From Trachythela sp. YZ-2020 (lineage: Eukaryota > Cnidaria > Anthozoa > Malacalcyonacea > Clavulariidae): a stretch of DNA of 64,000 nt. The notes under the pieces were generated by a model. The model made no database searches. It had not been told where the DNA came from and was given only the letters and a program-made list of their open reading frames with translations. The stretch is taken from NCBI GenBank assembly GCA_016169945.1, contig JADLSH010000358.1:5923001-5987000 (forward strand), given 5' to 3'. Positions within the stretch are counted from its first letter, which is position 1. Every line of letters starts with the position of its first letter. Of this stretch, positions 57,885 through 64,000 are shown one piece after another. The position numbers were made by a program, and so were the translations under genes.

Positions 57885-60018
57885 CTAAGTTGAAAGGTAA
57901 AATTAAGAAACGGTACTATCACTGGAAAAAATAGTGAAATCCATATTATGGAAATCATATTTGCATCACTAAATCCATAGTATATCCACACTATTTCCAT
58001 ACTATACCGGTTCCATAATATGGAAATGACAATAAGTTAAAGTATGGAAATCAGTGGTAGTGGTTAATATGGTAAAATTAGTGACGTAGCCAAAAGGGGG
58101 AAGGGGGGCCTTATTCGGGAAAATCTTGGGAAAACCTTGGGAAGACGGGAAAACCTTGCTACGTCATTGGGTAAAATTAAGAAACGGTAGTATTGGCGTA
58201 ATTGGAGGCCTATTATTGACTAAATAGTTGACTTTATATTATTAAACAATTATGATATTATTCCCGCTCCGGAAGATAGCCCGGGCGAGGGTAGTAATTC
58301 CAACTTGGCTATTTACACACGTAAGAAATGAAGAGCTGGTATAATGCTGGTATATACTCAAAAGTATGACGGATTGTCAGGAGTGGAATGAGCCAATGTT
58401 TACAAACATGGAAAGCAAATTAATTTTCACGAGAGAATTGTATTAAATTTAATTTGACCTAATTTCATTTCAGACACCAAGTTTATCGGTAAAAAGCAGT
58501 TTAGTTTCATGAATATTTCGAAACGTTTTACGAGACGCTTAAGGTTGAATTTATCATTCATTCGAAGCTTATACAATGCATAATAACATACCTATATCTC
58601 TCATTCGCAGAGGCTTTTAAAGGAACAAATTTCGCAATTGCGCTACAAGATACGTGGTGTGAAAATTGCGAAATGTATTCCTTTAAAAGCCTCTGCGGAT
58701 GAGAGAGTACCTATATAATATATTTCGGAAATTGATAATTCTATAGATAATTTTGCCGTTTTGCACTGTACAAAAATAGAAAATATATGACCGTATTACC
58801 ATTACTGCCTCTTGAAGCGTACCAGCGTTCGGTCAGCGGAACGGTTTGCTAATTCGGATTACTTAATGTTGAAACAATGTCGGGGGAAATAGTTTGGCTA
58901 GGGCGAGGGGGTGCTGTATGCACGCATTTCTAGAAGTTAATCGCGAGACAGGTTCCTAATAACATCCTTCTATAAACTTAGTCGGTTGGGCGTCGGCTGC
59001 GATTGGAACTATTGTTGTTGGTACTTGTCTGCATTAATATAAGCAGAGGATGCGACCTTTTCTGATGGAACACTCACATGTTATAAAGCTTGCGTACTAA
59101 CGTAGCGGAAATTTAGCACTTCCAAGTTATCCTATCAATATTGACCTGCTATTCTAAAGCTTAGCCCGAATCGTGCATACATATTTTCTCCTTTCAACGC
59201 TTTTTTTTCTTCCCATTATACACAGAGCTTTATAACATTACATAAAGATAAAAGAGCCCTGGTTTCTTTCCTGTAGAAAAGTTATTGATGGATGCAAAGC
59301 GTTGTTAACATTTGCCATTTCCTTTGGCCACTCCCACAACCGCCATGTCGTTCGAAAGTAAACAAAAACCTGTTATCGTTATGTTTATTGTATATTTGTT
59401 ACTGGGCATGTGCTGTTTCCTTATAGGGCTGCACATGAACATATTTCAATGTAATATGCGCAATATAAAGGTAATAAATTATTATTATTATTACTGTGTA
59501 CGTCCCACACGATATCGATATATACTTTATATTAGTGCATGAGAACAATAATAACCGAAAAATATCCTGAACGTTTTGTGATATCAACCGCGAGTGCGAA
59601 GCGAGGTGTAAAAAAACAAAAAATGGCAATATGACTGATAGCGGCAAAATTCACCGCGACAGAGTAGGAATCAATTCAATCTATTGCGGCGAATATATTG
59701 TTTCACTTCACTTTGCGCGAACTGAAATTCGCGTCGTAGAAAACGGCTTTAATCGGCATTTGAATGACATTTGGGTTTATCACTACTTAGGTAGGCTATA
59801 TTCCTCCAGTGGTTAATTAATAAATAATTAAGAAAATAGCCAGCGGCCATGCATATCGGCTAAAGGATATTAAGTTTCTGTAGCAAATCTTTAGGATTGT
59901 ATTAGCGGCATATGTGTGAGCGTTCGTATTATCGCTTGTCTGGTATGGTAAAGGTTCCAAATGCTTATACAACCTATGTTTTAATAGGCATGGCTTAAAT
60001 ATAGTACGTAAAACTAAC
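57885..60018. other. intron of gene B
   Basis: Holds the A/B shared intron end (57885-58040), a 111-bp MITE (58597-58707) and otherwise unrecognised DNA. A hydrophobic open frame at 59347-59478 (VIVMFIVYLLLGMCCFLIG) has no supporting context. Confidence 0.5.
58597..58707. mobile_element. 111-bp MITE, hAT-like target duplication
   Basis: Inverted ends CTCTCATTCGCAGAGGCTTT / AAAGCCTCTGCGGATGAGAG flank a central GCGAAAT/ATTTCGC stem. The 8-base sequence TACCTATA is present at 58589-58596 and 58708-58715. The right end carries one extra base. It lies in the intron of gene B. Confidence 0.75.
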
Positions 60019-60620
60019 CTTTCATTAACATGTAAAGAAGCAGTACAATTCTGGCCAACACACAAGTCTCTTTATCATTTAAAGTAAATGTGATGTTGTT
60101 GCTGTATGAATCTGGTAACGACGCACATGTCAACGCCACGTTGTAAATCGCCTACACCGAGAATTAAAACTTTTAATACCGATCCGTACGCTACGCCTTC
60201 ATTTTCTACCAAATTCAGGCAATCAAATGCCGGCACGTTGCCCCAATAAAAATACGGGCAAGCAGACGCGGTTTTCTCGGCGCGTGTAAAATAATGAGCC
60301 AAAATAAGTCCGGTTGTCGGTTCTATCGACTCCTTAACGTCCAGACAATCAATCTTGTGTCTTTCCCAATTGCTTTTCTGGCAGTTCGCGTCACAATAGA
60401 AAGCTCGATAGCACCCAGTGCAAGCTTTTAGTTTTCGGCCACTTTTTCTACACGCATTGCATGTCTTGAGGATCGACGCTGGAATGCATTCTGCTTCATG
60501 ACGCAATATGTCATTTCTTTGACATTTTTCACTGCAGTATTTGGCAACTTCGCACAACTGGCAAATAATACCAACACCAGCCGTATTTCCGCAACGCCAG
60601 CACTCGGAAAATCTTGGCAT
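60019..60620 (-). pseudogene. MYND/DUF4470 gene B, exon 1 (frameshifted)
   Basis: Starts MPRFSECWRCGN with both zinc modules intact (YCSEKCQ...RHEAEC; CNACRKSG...CTGC...FYCDANCQ...NWERHKIDC). It continues FYWGNVPAFDCLNLVENEG and VLKVLILGVGDL, then loses two bases inside the GVGDLRN signature (about 60142), shifting the frame. The last part and a GTTAGT donor (AAAG|GTTAGT) remain recognisable. It belongs to the A subfamily. Either a pseudogene or an assembly error; the second defect in exon 2 favours a pseudogene. Confidence 0.83.
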
Positions 60621-60724
60621 TTTACTAAGAATGCAAAGGACTTCCAACACCGATTTACATTGTAAACGAACGTATTGGGGCCACAGCAACGGCCACGTCA
60701 GCGATAAAATCACACATTTCGAAA

Positions 60725-60748
60725 TTCCAGGAAAAACGATTCTTGGAA
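60725..60748 (-). promoter_or_regulatory. paired TTCN3GAA motifs upstream of gene B
   Basis: TTCCAGGAA, 6 bases, TTCTTGGAA: identical to the gene A pair, about 105 bases upstream of the ATG. The flank from 60621 to about 60880 matches the gene A flank throughout. Confidence 0.5.
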
Positions 60749-60954
60749 TTGAACGAGAGAATTTACACTATTACTTGTTGCTAATTTATGTGGAGATTGT
60801 CGGAAGTCAAATATTGTGGCGATGCATGACGTATTAAAAACAAAATCTAGAAAATTAGTAATTTGGCTGAGTACAGCTGTTGACGTGTCTGATATATAGA
60901 GCAAACGCGAATCTAGTGATAAATAATACTTCAGTAATTGATAAAACTAGAATA

Positions 60955-61030
60955 GTGAGGCGAATAGTCGACGAATAGTCCGCGAATAGTACGAGTAGTC
61001 CGCGAATAGTCGACGAATAGTACACCAATA
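60955..61030. repeat. short tandem repeat of CGAATAGT units
   Basis: Units such as GTCGACGAATAGTCCGCGAA repeat about seven times with small changes over 75 bases. Confidence 0.7.
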
Positions 61031-61084
61031 AGCAATAAAGGACACGCATTTCGTCTCGTGCATGGAGGGAGAATTTAAGAAATA

Positions 61085-61355
61085 GGACACTTGTGGTGTC
61101 GTGGTCACCACGCTTGCCTTTCAAGCTGGGAGACCCGGGTTCAATCCTTGGTCGGACCTCTACTCATGGTCTTAAAATAATTGAGGAGAAAGTGCTACCT
61201 TTACATTGACATCAGTATAAAATGGTTAGACTTTCGCGTCTTCTTGGATAAGGACGTTAAAATCGTAGGTACCTCGGATCCCCTATCAATTGGGCAATAG
61301 CCTGTTGGGAAATCCGCTCACCAATGAGTGAGAAACTCAATAAACTCAATAAACA
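61085..61355 (+). mobile_element. tRNA-derived SINE
   Basis: The head has a tRNA-like A box (GTGGTGTCGTGGTCACCACG) and a perfect B box (GGGTTCAATCC), forming an internal pol III promoter. A body follows with GAGGAGAAAGTGCTACCTTT, GGTTAGACTTTCGCGTCTTC and GGATAAGGACG blocks, the kind of conserved central domain seen in ancient invertebrate SINEs. The 3' tail is a short (AAACTCAAT) repeat, the usual SINE ending. The exact family needs a database comparison. Confidence 0.75.
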
Positions 61356-62021
61356 AAAAGTTATAAGAGTTATTGAAAGTATAATGACAGGTATTATTTC
61401 AGGCGCAACAACATTTCTTACCAATAAAATCTGTTAAACAATGAAAAGAATAAAAACGATTCGTCATTTGCGGTCTGTCGTAACTCTTGCTTGCTGGCGA
61501 TGGAATTAGTTAAGTTTGACAAATTCTAGTTTTGTTTCATATACGTTAGAGAATTAAATCATCACAAAGAAATAGTGACCGAGGTATAATTTTGGGCTCA
61601 GAATGATTAGTGGCTGCCTAGATAAATAGTTTTGGTGACCTTGGCTACAGATTGGATAACACTTACCGAGACCTTGATAATTCCGGATACAACAAAAACC
61701 GAATTCAATAATTGTTTCATTATACATTGCATTGTCAACAACGATTTAAATTTTGTCGCACAAAACAACGTTTAGTTCTAAAATATTGAGGTAAAATCCA
61801 TTATAAAATTAAAATAAGAACGACAAAATATAGAAACCTAATTTACCTACTATAGTTCTGATAATAGTTTCAAAAGGTGTATTTTTTACGCAACAACTTT
61901 CAAAAAACATCGTTTATCCATGTTTTTCTTGTTTTTATTCTTGTATGCATGTAAAGCTGCCGTTCGCTAAAAAGTACGTGCTGCGGTCTCAACCTACAGA
62001 TAACTGAGTTATCTGCTAGCA
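61356..62021. other. no supported gene
   Basis: AT-rich sequence with no recognised frame, RNA or repeat. Confidence 0.4.
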
Positions 62022-62269
62022 GAAAAACTCAAGTTAGCTTTTAAAAGCAATCTATAGTATGATAGTAAATAGAATATAGAATTTTGTTATAAAACACATC
62101 ATTTCTTGAGCATTTGTGTTTTGACCGCCGTGTTAGATGGCAGGTGGATGCCATCCAACATGGCCGTCAAAAAACAAATGCTTAATGAAAGACGTGTTTT
62201 ATTATACATGTTTATATTCTGTTTACTATGATACTATATATTGCTTTAAAAAGCTAAATTGAGTTTTTC
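62022..62269. repeat. 248-bp palindromic MITE-like element
   Basis: The ends GAAAAACTCAAGTTAGC and GCTAAATTGAGTTTTTC are inverted. The arms continue through ATCTATAGTATGATAGTAAA and GTGTTTTGACCGCC-type blocks to a centre near 62.15 kb (GATGGCAGGTGGATGCCATC). No target duplication was seen. Confidence 0.6.
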
Positions 62270-62928
62270 GCGTTGGGTTTAGAAAAAACGTAGCTTTTAA
62301 CGGCATTTGAAAATAATGTTGACGTCAGCAATACGAATTATTCAAACCTTTTAAACTCGCGAGGGAATAATTGTATCGACTTGAAATTTGTTTTGAATAC
62401 TTGTTATAATGACATACAAAACATGTTTAACAGCCAGCTTTATAGGTTGCACGTTAAAGTTTTAGAATTTGGTCACGTGATGGTGCAACACCTCTATTTA
62501 ACTGTAAGCAATTAGCCAATCAGAAGACACGTAGTGACTACAATGTATAATAATAGCAATTGTTGCTTTGTTTCCTCCAAACGGAAAGTTAACGGATTAT
62601 ATAATGAATCATAACTAAATATTAGTATTTCGCGATGTACAGTAAAATGGACACTTTCCTCCAAACGGACAGTTAACTGATTACATAATGATTCATCACT
62701 ACTAACTATTATAGTATTTTGCAATGTACAGTGAAATTGAAATTTATGATTGGTATAATGTTATCATTACTTTGCTTTCTTCACTTCTGTTTTTTTCTAT
62801 GATCATTTAGCTAAAGTTTTGGTTTTAAAAATCCTATATTACTACAAAGAAAATTTAGTTTCAAATAATCTTAGCAGATAATTAGAGTTGAATATATATT
62901 ACAAGTACTCTTTGTCAACGTTAGCAAT

Positions 62929-63771
62929 TTATTCCATATGCGACGGTATCCACTCTAAGAATCGCTCGTCGCCTTCAACAGAGGTCACAGTTACCTATTG
63001 GCTGCCTGCTTAAAGAAAACAATTTTGTTTCCATTTCGAAATCAATCGCGGAGACGCAACTTGAATTCCTTTCCTAATTACTTTATGGTAGGAACTTTAG
63101 GTTGTTTGGAAGGAGTACACTCAGTCGCCGTCCATTTTCTCAAACGATAGGCGTAAAAAGTGCTCTAAGGTAATTGTAAAAATGACAAGAGTCGTCAAGA
63201 TATTCTAGGATACCAGGTTTTGGATGATTGTTTTCGAAGTTTGCATATCGCTTTACATCTGCTTCAGCAATTTTTATCAGTTTCGATTCTGTCGCCATAA
63301 TGGGAGGGAAAAAGTCTCCTGTCCACGTAAGCGTTTCTGTAATAATCGTGGCGCAAGTATTGCTGTGGTTCAATATCTCGGAACACAGCTTCAGTAAAAC
63401 TGGAAGAATAATGTAATCCTTCATGTTAAAATTCGGTCATACAATGTATTCATTTGTAGATGTTGTTTGATATACCTGCAATCACACAGGAATATCTGAA
63501 AGCTAACTTGCTGTTTTAACAACATATTCTGGAATCTTCGTAATATGCACTCAATATAATCACAAAACATTGTGACGAGGCAACTGGAATTCTTGAACTT
63601 CTTCGCCTGCAGGTAATCCCATCCAAAGAATGGAAGACCGTCCGGTGGAACGCAATAAGAATAAGGGCCGTCACCTGGAATTCGCTTATATCCAGTCAAG
63701 GTCGGATTCTCGGCAAATGCAGGCATCTCGGTTTGTGTTCGTCGAAAAGCACCATCTTCTATCCACAAGTT
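62929..63771 (-). pseudogene. MYND/DUF4470 relic E, exon 2
   Basis: Like gene C exon 2: WIEDGAFRRTQTEM, AFAENPTLTG, LPFFGWDYLQAKKF, CLVTMFCDYIECILR and YDRILT. A short deletion and frame change follow at about 63422, then DYIILPVLLKLCSEILN and ILEYLDDSCHFYNYLRALF. It ends in further frame changes (63.0-63.16 kb), with the stop region still alignable at 62929. Upstream of 63771 the first third of the exon is missing: intron-like sequence matching that of gene C (34.72-34.80 kb) is joined directly. Confidence 0.8.
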
Positions 63772-64000
63772 ATAATAGTTATCTATTTAACTGGAATTTG
63801 CGCCAGCGGTTTCACGCATCAAGATACGGGAGCGGAGGGTAGGGGCTTAAAAAGAGGAAAATGAAAATAAGCACCAGAATAAGAATATAATGCAGAAATA
63901 GGGGGAAATGAAACTTCTCACAGTGCCGCGTTCACCTACGGCTATTTGACCGTTTCTTTACCGGGCTGACTCGCAAGGGGCGAGATCCCACCTCATATAC

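Noticed and set aside
59312..59542. Short frame with a possible membrane helix
   Set aside because: Low-complexity AT-rich DNA in the intron of gene B; a (TTA)n run makes the tyrosine stretch.

Overview
The window is animal nuclear DNA. Genes have introns with GT-AG junctions, the sequence is AT-rich, there are no operons, and it is packed with eukaryotic DNA transposons (PIF/Harbinger, ISL2EU, Mutator-like, P-like, hAT, Tc1/mariner), Penelope-like retroelements and a tRNA-headed SINE. The mix of MYND/DUF4470 gene families, ISL2EU elements and P-like elements fits a marine invertebrate, most likely a cnidarian. That assignment is inference; no ribosomal or mitochondrial marker is present.
Host genes. 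The backbone is a tandem array of two-exon genes, all on the minus strand, encoding proteins of about 590-600 residues with two N-terminal MYND zinc fingers and a DUF4470-like domain. Copy A (13855 to 4268) is open in both exons, but an intact Harbinger transposon sits inside exon 1. Copy C (50593 to 33500) is open in both exons and would need a 15.3 kb intron. Copy B (60620 to 56697) carries frameshifts. Copies D (about 54.5 to 53.7 kb) and E (63.8 to 62.9 kb) are remnants. A and B form one subfamily, and C, D and E another. The promoters of A, B and C keep the same pair of TTCN3GAA (STAT/GAS-like) motifs at a fixed 6-base spacing, which hints at shared, perhaps immune-type, regulation.
Mobile layers. 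(1) 6.6-8.7 kb: two adjacent Mutator-like non-autonomous elements, each with a perfect 9-base target duplication. (2) 9241-13485: a complete Harbinger (transposase plus Myb/trihelix poly-Q partner) with a nested hAT MITE. (3) 15.2-18.9 kb: a decayed HUH-endonuclease/SF3-helicase Rep-like gene split by a 2453-bp palindrome with AG...CT ends and a 6-base target duplication (Polinton-like hallmarks). (4) 18.9-28.3 kb: a four-level nest in which a Penelope-like RT gene holds a Harbinger (Myb gene plus HARBI1-like transposase), which holds an ISL2EU-type element with 964-bp inverted ends, which holds a 763-bp MITE with TTA duplications. (5) 28.4-31.0 kb: diverged duplicated repeat blocks. (6) 31.0-32.7 kb: a second broken Penelope-like copy with a GIY-YIG region. 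(7) 34.7-50.0 kb, the putative intron of gene C: a 1983-bp foldback, a Harbinger pseudogene whose intron holds a MITE with a tRNA-like core, a 148-bp Harbinger-type MITE, other inverted repeats, and a 3.3-kb P-like element with a related MITE. (8) 51.9-62.3 kb: a mariner-type MITE, further inverted repeats and a SINE.
Splice sites, frameshifts and element ends were read by eye. Several inferred exon sets sum to exact multiples of three (A without its insertion, C, and both genes of the 19.3-27.8 kb Harbinger), which supports those models. Frameshifts elsewhere could partly be assembly errors.
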